Counted from the stretch's first letter, positions 35,272 through 49,158 are shown. The stretch is DNA of 64,000 nucleotides from Paraphysoderma sedebokerense (GCA_025602915.1 JAHLJZ010000041.1:62001-126000), one strand, 5' to 3'. Notes: a model not told the origin generated them from the letters alone. Translations and numbers: made by a program.

Positions 35272-38200
35272 ATGACGCGAATGCATAAACCATTACCAGC
35301 ATTACGGAACGGAGACCTCCGCCGTATTTCAAAGATATTTTACATTATCATCCTTTTACTCTTACAATTCAACGTACCCGTTAGCTCCACTTACGTCACT
35401 TCACCATTTTATCCGAAAACCAATTTCACCTTGCCAACCCTAGACAACACCACCACCCTGGTGGACGTTGTCTTTAATTCCACCCACCTGTTTGTCCTCG
35501 ATAACAGATTTCGGTTATATTTTTTCTCAGTTGCTCCGGCAGGTGAGGTGGTGTTGGTGAACAATTATGACGTTGCAGGCTTTGTGGGCGACGATGTGTG
35601 TTGCGATCATTGGTTGACTTGGAGACCGCAAAAGGTTGCGGTATTGAATTATAATCCGTATAATGATTGCTTATATTTGACGTATGTTCATTGAATCCGA
35701 ATTCCGGTTTCTATAAGATGTCTGGAATGACAAAACTTTTTCAATTGATTTTAGGAAGTACACTCCGAGTGGAAATTTACGGTTGGAAATATTTCAGTTT
35801 CAGGTTCCCTATACCGGCGTCATTCGTTACTCAGGTTACGATTGGGGATGGTGGGGAGTGTCTTATTATCAGGTTGCATACGGTAACCCGTAAGTTTATG
35901 ATGCGTCGTTTTTTGGTGCTTTCGCGCTACGTTTAACACTTTGACTACCATTATTTAAAATGCCGAAAGTCGAGTCTCGGTTTATATAGACGATAGGGAT
36001 ATCTATCTTGCACAGTACAATGAACCTACAGAGACCTCTCCTCAACGCGGATTCTTTATCGGTCGAATGTCACACACTTTTGTTCATTTTGCGCACGTAT
36101 TCAGAACAGACGAACAAGCCGTATATATCGAATTTAAATGTCGAGGAGGCAATCTCATCTGTGTTTGGACGGCGTCGAGAATAGTTTTCGTCTACGAAGC
36201 TGTGTATTTAACTTTAGTGGAAACGCAGACGGTTAATACAGCAGTCAATACTTTCAATTTTGAACCGGGGTTCGCTAGAAGTTCCATCGATGGAAGTTTG
36301 TTCTTCGGTCAGAGAGATTTGAATCAGCTTGACAAATTCGTCATACAGAAGTATAGTTCAAGCTATAATTACTTGTCATCGGTATACATACCTATAACCT
36401 ACGCGTTTGACTACAACGCAACAAATTACCATATGTCAATTTCTCAAACTGATAATGTCTATATGGCCGTCACAACCAATTCAACTGTAACAGGAGGACT
36501 CGGTGGAACGGAAGTGCTTGTTGCAGGATATGATTCGGATTTGGTGTATAAATCTCGCCTTTTAATTTCTACCGCGACCCAAGATAATCTAACACGAATA
36601 TTCGTCCCGAGCGGAGACGAAATCATGTTGATTGGGACAACTGACGGAAACATGAGTAGGCCAATCGATACATTACCCGCTAGAGAAATGTTTGTTCTGC
36701 GTTACGCTTATATTGGTATTATAAATGTCGCTACCGCCAAACCAAACAGCGTGATTCCCGGAGAAATTATTCAAATAGAGTTTAATTCATTACCCGTTGG
36801 AGCGACTTCAAGCATTCCTTCAGTTCTATTCAACAATAAGCCATGCACAAATAGAGCATGGAATGCACAAAAACTGTCAGCGAAGATACCCGCTGGCGTA
36901 GGGGGTTTGTTCTTCAGTTAATTTGAGACATCTGTGACGCCAAATTCCAATTCTGATGTTTACAGGTCCCCATGAACTTGTCATTTCCTTCAGTTATCTT
37001 CAATATGGAAATGAAACTGCCAGTACAAAACAGAAAACGCTGTCGTACGTTCCTGTTTTGAGGTCCGTGGAACCTGTCGAAGGGCCCGCTGGTATGTGGT
37101 TAAACCGTCTAAGCTCTTTAATCTTTAATGGTACTGATTATTGTATGTCCTATAGCGGGTTTCAGCGTTACTTTAACTATCGATTACTTGGGTGCTGCTG
37201 GTGTTGACCTGGTCACTGTCCAGATTGGGAGTAATCTTTGCTCGAATGTCGTCCAGAAAAATTCAACCGCTGTAACTTGTAATGTTCCCCCGGGTAAAGC
37301 TATTTCGTGATTTCTTGTGCTGGATTCAAAGTTAATTCAGAATACGGTTTATATAGGAATTGGTAGAGATTATCCCATCGTGGTATCTCTTGGTCCAAAA
37401 TCAAACAGTTCCGAGTACTTCACCGTTTCTTACGAACCGCCCACCTTGTACGAGGTGCTACCTCCTACTGGGCCAACTGTGGGCAATAACACGATACAAA
37501 TTCGGTATTTATAATGTTATTTCCTGTGATTTTCATTCCTAACTAATAGGCACTATCACTCTCTACAGGGGTAAATCATTTGGACCATGCCGGGGAAGCG
37601 CCCCCTGCAGCTCCAACTTTCACAACGCAACAGTGATGTTCGGTGCCCGGCCTTGCGCCAACGTCGTCCTTTTGAATGATACTGATTTAACTTGCGTTAT
37701 TCCTCAAGGTAGTGGTGCAAATTGTCCTTTGACTGTAACTGTAGCGGGACAAAACAGTACAAATACGGTCAGTTACAGTTATGATATACCTGTGATTACT
37801 AGTGTGCTTCCGAGGCAACTTGTGTCCGCAAATCCAGTAAGTGTATTCATATCCTACTTGTGAAACTAGCAGTGCAAAGTTAACCGGATTTGATAAAGAC
37901 GATCTCCCTTGATGGCCTCAATTTTGGCGAATCGACCGAATCACGGGTGGTTACTTTCGTTGACGTCAATTCTCTTCAAAGCTACATTTGCCCAACCGTA
38001 GTTTGGATATCGCAAGAAAGCTTGCAATGGTATGATTCATCAGCTAATAGTGTTTAATTTATGTAATCTAACGACAATTTCGCTCAGCCAATTCAACAAT
38101 CTCAGTATCCCTCTTCAGACCACATTTAACATCACCGTCGCTTTGTCTGGTCAACCAAGTTTGCCCTCACTCATAGCCCAGTTTCGCACATTTATTATCA

Positions 38201-41200
38201 ACTTTCCACCAACAGTTCAGCCTTACAACTCTACCATCTACGAAGACTTCGTCTTAATGATCCAATTAAATGTCACAGATAGTGACATCGGTGACACCGT
38301 TCAGGCTTTGATTATTTCGAGACCAATGAATGGGAGTTTATATCAAGTGAACACAGGTGGAGTAAGAGGACAGTTAATCGATACCAGCGCAGGCAACGTC
38401 ACTGTTTCAGATTCGTTGCATCGAGTGTTGTATGTGCCTAATGCCAACTTCTATGGGGAAGATTATTTTATTGTTGGAGCCAAAGATGCCTATAATGCGG
38501 GTATGTGATTTTCTTTCCCTAAGGTATGAATAAGATCCTGATATTTTTATTTTGTTTGTGGCAAGAATCTGCAACACGCGAGGCAAACATTACAGTTTTA
38601 CCTCTTAATGATCCACCTGTCATTCAATCCGCTATCTTCACTTTGGATGAAGACACAGAGCAAATCTTTGCCTTTTCGATATCTGATGTCGACACTCCAA
38701 ATTCTACAGATTCTCTGGTGATTTCGATTATGACTTTACCAAACAAAGGAGAATTGTTCATTCAAAACTCGACGGACGGTGGTTGGGTTAATATTACTGT
38801 CGTACCATACTTAATTACAAATGCGTCCGCTATTGTACGATATCGACCGCCTCCTGATAATTATGGAAATCCTTTTGCCTCTTTTGAAGTCAAAGCAAAT
38901 GATGGGGAGGTAGACTCCAGTTCTCATGCCACCATTACTTTCATTGTAAATGCAGTGAACGGTGAGAATTGAAATTTTATTAGAGTTCTTTTCCATCACC
39001 ACTAAACTATGGTTTTATCGTCATAGATATTCCAATCTTCAACACTACCCTTATCCAAAATCTGACCTTGTACGAGGATGGTTATGTGATAATACCCTTG
39101 GACATCACAGATATAGATCCCACCGACAAGCTATCCGTCAAAGTCACCGATATTAGTATCAACGGAACATTATATCATGTCGATCATCAAAGCGGAGCAC
39201 AGACACGTCCTATCGGTGAAGGATCTGTCCTTTCTGGGCCACCATTCTACATTTCCTATGTTCCTCAGCAGGATTATTACACCTCGGAGTCCCAACCTCT
39301 GGAAATGTTCAATATTTCGTATGGCGATGGCACGGTTGTATTGTCGCAACAGATAAACTTGACCGTTTTCCCTGCCAATGATCCTCCTGTGCTCATGTGC
39401 CCGAATCCAAGAATAACTCTTCCATCTGACTTCATTCTCGGTGCTATGGAGCGCTTAGATCTTGAAATCAATGTCGTCGATGTGGATAATAATCAGTGGG
39501 AATTCTTTCTCTTGAAAGCTCCGGAGAAGGGTTATCTCAATTCTACAGTTGTTCTCACCGCGGGCAGTTCTTTCAATACTACTAATATTACATTTCATCA
39601 TAACTATACCGGAGGTGGTTACCCTTACGGTGGTTTTTCAGTCTATGCGGTTGATAAGAATGGCGGAGTTTCAAATACTTGCAATTTCGTTTTCTCTTTC
39701 TCGTGTCCACCGGGTTCGTCTTAACCTCAATGTTTGGATTTAATAGCATATATACCTCAGTGCTGACAATGATTGCTATAGGCCGGTACAACAACATTTT
39801 TAATAATGACACTGGGCCAATTTGTGTGACCTGTCTTGATGGTAACTATTATGCATGTGATTTCTTCTCGTTTATTAGGGTATGCAATAACTTTACTTTG
39901 ATCAATATTAGGTGCCGATTGCAGGTAAAAGTTCTCAAGCCAATAGTACCAAATTTTTTACATCTCTTAACATTTTCATTTCAAATTCCAGCCAAGACGG
40001 TAGTACCTTGCCTCGACCCAAGTATGCTATGAAGCTCCATTCATCAATTTGCTCATAAAGCATTCCGAATTAACTTTTTTATTGTTCTCAGGTATGGATA
40101 CTGGCAGAGTGATACCAACAGTACATTCCTCGAATGTTTCCCTATTGAAGCGTGCCCAGGAGGTAGCAATCAATGCGCACCGGGATATGAAGGAAAACGT
40201 AAGTAGCATTCAGTCTGGATTTGACCAAAGGTAGTCCGCGGTTTGCATGTTGAGCTCTAATTGTAACATTATCTAGGATGCGGCTCTTGCGCTCTAAGGT
40301 ATTTCTCCATGTTATAAGCTTAAAAGTGCTGAATTATGGGTTCTTATACGTTATCCCTCTATACAGATATTATCGATTGAACAACCTTTGTCACAAATGT
40401 CAAGACAATAGTCAAACACAATTGCTAATCATTGGAGCTGTCTTTCTCGCAGGCACATTATGTGCAGTTGGTTTTCTAAAGTTGGTGGGAAAAGGGCCTA
40501 AGTAAGTTCCGAGCGACTTTTCCATACTAAACGAGTGTCCACAACAATTAACCAATACTCAACCCTATAGCTATGGTTTAGCCAATATTTTAATCAATTT
40601 TATACAATATATTCTTATTATAAGACAGCTGCGGTTGAACTGGTATGGACTACAATGAATTCAATCTGTGGATTTGAATTAACGAGGGAATTAATGTTGA
40701 AAAAGGCCACCGGAGGTTCAGACTGTGCTTAATGCACTTTCGTTCATCAACTTCGATGTGGAATTAACTTCACCGGAGTGCTTACTTTACGACGAGACCC
40801 TTAACTATACGGCCAAAATGAAGTTAACACTGGCGATTCCCATCGGGCTTGCCATATACTTATTCATATTTCGAGTGATCGCGATAACGTATCGCTTTAT
40901 CGTCTTTCACTGTCGAAAGAGAGCAATTCAACAAGTTCAGTTGAGGAATATCGACCCGCCCGCGCAACGAAGTCCATTTTTAGTTGCTGTGAGAATTTTC
41001 AATGCCCTTCTGTCGATTCTTTTTGCGAATTTGGCAACCAAATCGTTGGGGTGAGTTGTATATCAGACTAATTGTGGAGAATCAAGCGAATTAATCAATA
41101 CCTAGGTTGTTCGATTGTACTTTGGAACAAGATGGCTATTACTACTTAGACGCTGACGCATCTATGAGATGCTACAGTGATCAGTGGAATGCCGCTGTAC

Positions 41201-41987
41201 CTTATGGTCTGGCAGGCATAATGTATGTCTCCTTGCATTTCGACAACATGATAATAGTCCGGTATTAAATTTTACTTGATAGCGTTTACGTCATTGGTAT
41301 TCCATTGTATTATTCTGCATTGTTGTACGTGATATATCAAAAGAGTTACCAAGGAACCTTCTGGCGTCAAGCGAAAGAAGTCGTGCCAAAAATTATGACT
41401 TTTGAGCACATCTACAAGCCAGAAAAACAGCGTTTCATCCTTGTTCAGTTGTTGCAAAAGTTTTGCTTAATTGTTGTGTCAATGTTTTTCTCTTCGTGAG
41501 TATTCAATCATATTCAATTTATTAAGCGCCGACTAATGTTTTCGTTGTTCTGCGTCACTAGACGTACTGGTCTTCAAATCGTTCTTACTCAAGCTATCTT
41601 GCTGGTTTGCCTTCTACTGTATTTTCGTTTCAAACCTTACAAATATACTGTTCTCAACATTTTAGAAGTAGCTTCTATTATCTGCAGGTAAGATTCTCTT
41701 GAAGCAGCTGTACGTAAGTTTATTCCGGTCTAACAAAACGATTCAGTATGTCCGTACTCGGGTTGGGACTTCCTTTCCACATCGATAACTTTAAAAAGAG
41801 TGGACAGGTTGGATTGATTTTTGCGATGCTCTTCCTCATTTTCGCGTTTATTCTTGCGGTTATATGCGCCTCTATATACGAAATTCAAAACAAGTTGCGG
41901 GAGATATTCAAAGGCTCTTTCGGCGATCGTCGACAGAGCACCAGAGCTCAGAGTGTACCTGCTTCGTCAAAGAGCGTTTTTTTATAG
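35272..41987 (+). CDS. Giant receptor D: SBBP propeller, IPT/TIG, cadherin-like, Cys-rich, multi-TM
   Basis: The start is the ATG at 35272; a hydrophobic signal lies at residues of about 20-42 (IFYIIILLLLQFNVPVSS) after a basic N terminus. Domain spans are: propeller 35390-36690; IPT/TIG-like 36710-38030; cadherin-like 38200-39715; Cys-rich 39785-40400 with the 13-nt microexon at 39912-39924; membrane domain 40420-41880 with LFDCTLEQDG. All exons inspected join in phase and no break was found. D is the most divergent plus-strand copy. Its propeller core resembles A and B (KFVIQKYSSSYN), while its first exon resembles C and lacks the intron seen in A, B and E. It has three introns not seen in its paralogs (40299-40366, 41223-41282, 41688-41746). 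The tail is Ser/Arg-rich and unlike the others. Confidence 0.88.
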
Positions 41988-42767
41988 CTTAATATTTTTA
42001 TGACCAAAAACCGTGCGTGCATTATATTTACACCGTGTAATTTACCTTTTTAAATTGTACAATTATGAATATATAAAGGATCAAAACAATATATCTTTCA
42101 GCGTTGCATGGACTCGGGGACATTCATCAGACGACTTTACACTTTACAGGCAACGAATGGCATTGAAGTCTGCAGATTTTGAGACTAGATCTGATCTGAG
42201 GGCACTCCAAAACCCCAAAGGACTATATTTTATATTGCGGCATCGTCAAAAGATTCTTCTGCTTGGGAGATATGCGGCCACACATAATTCACATTCCGTG
42301 ATGTCATCGCCATTGGCCGTACCGTTTCTGTGTCTTCCAATGAGTTTCCGATGGGGTTTCCCCAGCTGGATGCACTGTCATATATTCATGTTAACCTGTA
42401 CTAATAGTTTATGATGCATTCTTAATTCTTGAGTCGTGAGTCTTGAGTCACTCTTGACGACGAATGCTTGCGCTGCAGGAGGATAGGAGTGAGGCGTGAG
42501 CTGGACTCTGTGATTTTCGCCACACACACGGCAACGCGTCAACTACAGAGGAAGTGACAGAACTCCAACAACAATGCGGTATAGTGCACGATTCAAGGGG
42601 CCTTTGGTCTGATGAAGTGGAATGACAGTGTTGGGGGTGGATTTCATTGTTTCAAGGGAACCGACGAGAGGAAAGTGGGGTCAGAGGCAGAGTACTAAGC
42701 ACATACTCCATTCACAATTTACTGCTGTATCATATATCTGCCAAGAACAGAACAACCAGGACTTAAG
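41988..42767. other. Spacer between receptors D and E
   Basis: About 780 bases without a credible gene. An ATG-less frame at 42013-42414 has no recognisable content. The interval should contain the 3' UTR of D and the promoter of E. Confidence 0.5.
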
Positions 42768-45700
42768 ATGCGCTGGTCCTGGCTTCTGAGTTTATGCTTG
42801 CTCCTTCATCTGACAGTGTTCGCTACTCTATCATCTCCCGGCTACATATCCACACCTTGGTACTTGAAAAACAGAATTTCAATTCCGACATTTCAGAATG
42901 AAACGACGCTTATAGACGCAACAACAAACTCGACCCATATTTTTGTCCTCGATAGTGACTTTCAATTGCACCTTTTCTCTGGCTCGGATAACCAAAATAA
43001 TAATTCATTAGCCCACGTCACATCCTACAATCTCTCTTATCCAATTGGCGCTTATGTGTGCTGCTTAGATTGGTCTGCATCGAGGTCAGTGTGCTTCATA
43101 AGTTTTCGGAGTGTAGTCGAAGAGAACTAACCACGTTGAATACGCGGTCTGCTGCTCAGAAATGTTACCGCTTCCGCACTCTCGTACAACCCTTATAACG
43201 GATATTTGTATTTGGCGTACGTTCTTTTAACCTCTCTTGGATTTATAATGTATGCATTCTGAACCAGCTCCTTAGAAAATACGTCCTGCTGGACCGCATC
43301 CGCCTCAAACTTTACCGTTTTCGGGCCGAGGACGTCGCGAATATAACATTCTTCGACTATGACTATAGGGACCTTGCGATTAATTATTTTCAAACAAACT
43401 ATGCTAATCCGTAAGTTTATAATAATTCATGGATTTTCTTTATATATTTAGCTGACTGTGCATAGTCGAGTCACTTTCCATTTCGATGAGACGAGTCTTT
43501 TTGCCACCATCTATAACGAACCCACAGAAAGTATGCCGCAGATGGGTTTCTTCATCGCTCGTATGACGTACAATCTTTTCAATATCGCATATGTCTTTCG
43601 AACTGATGAGACAGCCTTGACCATTGATTTCAGTTGTCATAATGCATATGTTGTCTGCGTTTCAACGAAGTCGCAAACCACGTATGAATACACCATGCTC
43701 AACTTTACTTTCATTCAGTCGTACTCCACTCCGGCGCCACTCAATGTTATTAGTTTCGATCCCAAAGTAGTGAAACTTTCCAATGATGTTCGACTTTACG
43801 GCAGTCGAAAGCCAAATAATTTCAATACGTTTTCAATCAGCAAGTTCAACACAACTTACTCAAAAGTAGCCTCGCTGGACTTGCCATATGTTTTCGAATT
43901 TCCATATAATGGTACTAATTACGACATGGAAAGCACTTCCTCTGGAATGGTCGTTGTTGGAACGACGACAAATTCGTCTGTCGGACTCGGAGACACCGAT
44001 ATCATCATATCCGGCTTTGACAGCGATTTAAACTTGAACTCCAGACTTCTTTTTTCTACTGCAAAACAGGATAATCTGTCTAATATATTGGTTCAGAATG
44101 AGGCAGATCTCATTATAATTGGAAGCACCGATGGAAACGTATCCGATCCTTTACAATCCCTCCCGTCGAGAGAATTGTTTATCTCCTACTTCGGCTACTT
44201 GGGAATCAACAACATCACATCATCTAAGCCCAATGGCGTTATCTGGGGAGATATCATAGAAATTTACTTTGTATCGTTACCCGTTGAAGCGTTCTCGGCA
44301 ACCCCGTTGGTAACCTTCAATGAACAATCTTGCTCAGCGATTTCATGGAGCGGACAGAAGCTGCTGGCCACCATTCCTCCTGGTGTGGGAGGTAATATTT
44401 CATGTTTCTTTGCACGCTTTAACCCGGTGATTATAATTTATTGACCACCGTTTGAAAGGACCTTATGATTTAGTGGTTTATTTTCAATATTTATCTTACA
44501 GCAACGACTCTTCTAGCGCTGTTTTTCCATTGTCCTACGTGCCGGTCATCCGAGATGTGCAACCGACAGAAGGGCCTGCTGGTAATTGCGGTTTTTACGA
44601 TTGATTATACGACGAGTGCTAAAATTTCTCCTCATAGTCGGATTTGACGTTGTAATTCATGTGGACTACCTGGGAACCGCAGGGTTGGATCCAGTAGAAG
44701 TAACGATTGGGAAGACACGCTGCTTGAATGTCGTCCAATTGAATACTAGTACAGTGAGCTGCTCTGTTCCCCCAGGTGAAATATCTATCGTTACCCTCTT
44801 TTCATACAATCCTTTCACTAATCAATGCGGGTAAATCTAAAGGTATTGGACGGAACCATGCAGTCACGGTTTCGTCGGGTCCAAAATCGAATAGCACCGA
44901 ATCATTCTTTGTATCTTTTGAACCTCCGACTGTGACTGAAATTATCCCGGCGAATGGTACCACCAACGGTGGAAACACAATTGAAATAATGTGAGTTTTA
45001 TTCTACCCACGGAATTCCACAATGACTGATCATATTTCTGCACTTGACGACGTAATAGAGGCAAAAATTTCGGATTTTGCCAAACTCCCCCATGTGATTT
45101 AAGTCGACATAATGTTTCTGTTAAAATTGGAAGTCAACCCTGCGGTTCTGTATTGCTCCACAACGACAGCTACGTGACTTGTGTCGTAGCGTCAGGCAGT
45201 GGCGCAAATCACAGCGTGAATGTTGTTGTTGCACGCCAAAATAGCACGACCATTCCGCAATACTCTTACAACCGACCTGAGATAACTTCTATCCTTCCAC
45301 CGTTCCTGGTGTCGGCTAACCCGGTAACTCAGTTATTGAATATAAACTAGCTTATGTGCCATTCTCACGTTCTGCGCTTTTAGACGCTCTTTATTGACGG
45401 AGCAAATTTTGGAAATGTATCAGACATTCGTTCAGTAGCTTTTATCGACGTCAGCAACGCTACAAGTTATACTTGTCCCTCTCTAATTTGGTTGTCACAG
45501 GAAAGATTGCGATGGTAACTTCCTTAGCTAAACATTATTTTCATCTGAAAATCCATTAACTTGTCCGCTACAGTAATTTCAGTACGACCAGCATACCACT
45601 TCTGTCAACATTCAACATTTCCGTTGTTGTGGCAAACCAAAGTAACATTCCGTCTTCCACAGCTCAGTTCTTCACCTTTATACCCAATACGAAACCGGTT

Positions 45701-48700
45701 GCCCTCCCTTATAATGTTACTATCTACGAAGATCAATTCATAATGATTGATTTAATAGCTTCTGATCCTGACATTGGTGATACCGTTCAATTGTTTGTGG
45801 TGTCTATGTCCACCAATGGCTCATTATATCAGGTCACTTCAACAAACGCGAAAGGGGCTATAATAAATACAACACTCGGTCGTGTTTCGATAACGAATTC
45901 TCAAAATAAAGTCATGTACATTCCGAACTCAGATTTCAACGGGTTGGACTCGTTCTTGTTTATGGCGAAAGACAGTCAAAATGCAGAATCGGCGGTCCAG
46001 ACAGCTAGCATAACCCTGTTACCATTAGACGATCCTCCAAAGATTCAGAATATTGTCATTTCGCTAGATGAGGACACCAATACCTCATTTTTCCTTCAAG
46101 TTTTCGATCCGGACACTCCAGATTCGAACGCCGGCATTCAGTTAACAATCTTATCACTCCCTAGTAAAGGAGATCTATACTTTAAAAATAGTACTACTCA
46201 AACTTTTGATTTAATTCAAGCAATTCCACACGTATTGGAAGAGAGCAATTTGACTCTGATGTTCAGTCCAATTACTAATGAATTTGGTAATCCATATTCA
46301 TCATTTACGTATAAAGCAAATGATGGGGGTTTAGATTCAATCATCAATGCAACCGTAATGTTAGTTGTCAACCCTGTGAATGGTGCGTCTGTTTTGTGTT
46401 TTTACGAATTCTTTGAAGCATCTATCTAACAGAGCAATGTGTAATCAGATCCACCAATTTTCAACTCGACTTTGGTCGAAAATCTAACCGTGTACGAGGA
46501 CACTGATTTAATCATACCAATGGATATCACCGATGTCGATGTGTCAGACGTCTTGAGCGTCAAGATCACCAACATTCATATCAATGGAACTCTATTTCGC
46601 GTTGATAAGTCTACCGGTGCTCGATCCTCGCAAACGGTTGGGGAAGGGAGCGAAATACCAGGACCGCCGTATCAAATATACTTTGTGCCTGCCGCAAATT
46701 TTTATTCGGAATCAGTAGACTCTAATCAATGGTTCAATGTCACGTACAGTGATGGCAAATTGTCATTTACACAGCGTATCGAATTCCAGGTCCTGGCGGT
46801 GAACGATCGTCCAGTCATAACTTGCTCCGGCAATGTTTTTCTGCCTTCGGATGTGTTGATCGGAACTACTCCTTTTCATCCTATTCAGCTAATAACGGCC
46901 GATGTCGATGATGTGGATTTGGAGTATCATTTACTTGCGGCTCCAGAAAGAGGTTACCTTAATGCTAGCGTCCCACTGACCTCTGGCAGTATCTTCACGA
47001 CGACCAATCTTACATTCCATCCTAACGATACCGGAGGAGCATACCCTTATGGCAACTTTACAGTCTTCGCAACGGACAAGAGCGGTGGAGTTTCCAACTT
47101 TTGTACCTTTTTCTTTCGATTCAGTTGTCCGCCAGGTGAGAGTGACACACAATTTTATGACGAAGAGAGCGAGTCGGCTGATGTTTCTTTTGTATCTGAC
47201 AGCCAAGTATAATAATATATATGGAAACGGGACAGGTCCTATTTGTGCGCCGTGTTTAGACGGTGAGTGAACTAAATATTTCTTTCAGTATTTGTAAGAT
47301 ATATCAATTAACCGCGCCTAAATTTTGTCATTTTCGGGATAAATAGGTGCTGACTGCAGGTAGTAACTTTATTGCTCTGTACTCATCAACTTTAGAAACT
47401 GACTCTCCATTCATGATTCACTAATAGTCAAGACGGAAGTAGCCCACCAAAACCTCGCTATGGTTACTGGCAAAGTAATAATTCCACATTTCTGCAATGC
47501 TTTCCAGTTGAAGCATGTCCCGGTGGTGAGAATCGCTGCGCGACTGGGTACGCGGGTGATCGTGAGTACATTGACCTTTAACGTCCCAAAAATCAATTAT
47601 TAAAGTTTTACCGTTTCTCTTGAAAGGATGCGGATCTTGCGCGAAGAGATATTATCGCCTGAATAATGAATGCAAACTTTGCCAAGACGACCGTACTAGT
47701 CAGATAGTGCTGATTGCGATTTGCTTACTCATTGGAACTTTGATGATGTTTGGCTTTTTGAGGATTGTTGGGAAGGGTCCAAAGTATGCAATGCTGAAAT
47801 GAAAATTTTAGAAATGATATACTCACCATATTATGCAGTTACGGTCTTGCGAATATTTTGATAAACTTTATTCAATACGTCCTTATTTTGCGTGAATTAC
47901 GATTGAACTGGTAAGTTTCGAATCTTTCTCGGATATGCTGCTTAACACCGACTCTAACTCATTGTCCATTGTATAGGCCACCGGAACTTCACATCATTTT
48001 AAATGCGATTTCGTTCATCAACTTTAACATAGAATTGACAAGTCCAGAATGCCTGTGGGAAACCAATTTAAACTATGGCATGAAAATGAAGTTAACATTG
48101 GCAATTCCGATTGTCCTAGCAGTCGACCTATTCGTTTTTCGATTCGTTGGAGTTTTGTACAAGGCTTTGAGAGAGCTATTTGGGCTGTCCACTAAACAAC
48201 TTGTTGTTCGAAGAGACGACGAATCAAAGAAAACCAGTCCATTCTTGGTCGCTGTTAGGGTGTTTAACTCGCTGCTTTCGATCGTTTTCGCGACGGTTAC
48301 AACAAAGGCTCTGGGGCAAGTAACGTCATAGTCGAAATTTTCATGAATCAGAAATTAACTTGTTCACTGAATTCTTTAGGTTATTTGATTGCACACTTGA
48401 AAATGACGGGTTTTACTACCTTGACGCAGACAACTCGGTTAAATGCTATTCTGACGATTGGTACAAAGAAGTTCCCTTCGCTATTGCGGGGATTACGGTC
48501 TACGTTATCGGAATTCCTTTATACTTTTCCATCATGCTATTTTTGTTATATCAGACAAAATACGATGGTCCTGCTTGGAGAAATGCTAAAGGCATTGTCT
48601 CCAAAGTTATGGATTATGATCGCATTTACAAGGACGAGCGACAAGCGTTCGTTGTCGTGCAGTTGTTTCAGAAATTATCTTTGATTATCATTAGTATGTT

Positions 48701-49158
48701 CTTCACAAGGTAATGATGAAATATCTATCAGCAAAAGATACTTCATTTTTCGCTGACTTTTATTTTGCAATGATAGGCACACTGGCCTTCAAGTAGTTCT
48801 CACTCAGACGGTCCTTCTCATTTCATTGATTCTGTACCTCAAATATAAGCCATACAATTATACCATTCTTAATATCTTGGAAATTGGTTCAACAGTATGT
48901 AGCGTATTGGTTCTCGGTTTAGGACTTCCTTTCCACATCGATAATTTCAAAAGTTCAAGTCAAACCGGTTTAATTATCGTGATGCTTTTTTTGATTTTCG
49001 CATTCATTTTTGCGGTAATATGTGCTTCTGTTTATGAGCTTCAAAGCAAAGTTAGGGAGAGAGTGAAGTCTTTTAGAACTGTGAAGAGAAATGGAACTGT
49101 GAATCAATTAACCACGGATCGTCCGGGTATTAGTCGGATGCCGGAGAGAATGTTGTGA
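42768..49158 (+). CDS. Giant receptor E: SBBP propeller, IPT/TIG, cadherin-like, Cys-rich, multi-TM
   Basis: The ATG at 42768 opens a clear signal peptide (MRWSWLLSLCLLLHLTVFA). Domain spans are: propeller 42860-44160 (IGSTDGNVSDP); IPT/TIG-like 44200-45510; cadherin-like 45680-47130 (YEDQ, DEDTNTSF, LAVNDRP); Cys-rich 47205-47690 with the 13-nt microexon at 47347-47359; membrane domain 47695-49040 with LFDCTLENDG. It reads openly throughout when spliced, including the exon that is broken in C. Exon 1 ends at 43084, with an intron at 43085-43159 shared in position with A and B but absent from C and D. One intron (48316-48379) needs a GC donor (GCAAGT) to keep the frame. From about the middle of the propeller onward E is the closest relative of C. 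Inferred role: surface receptor with adhesive ectodomain. Confidence 0.88.
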
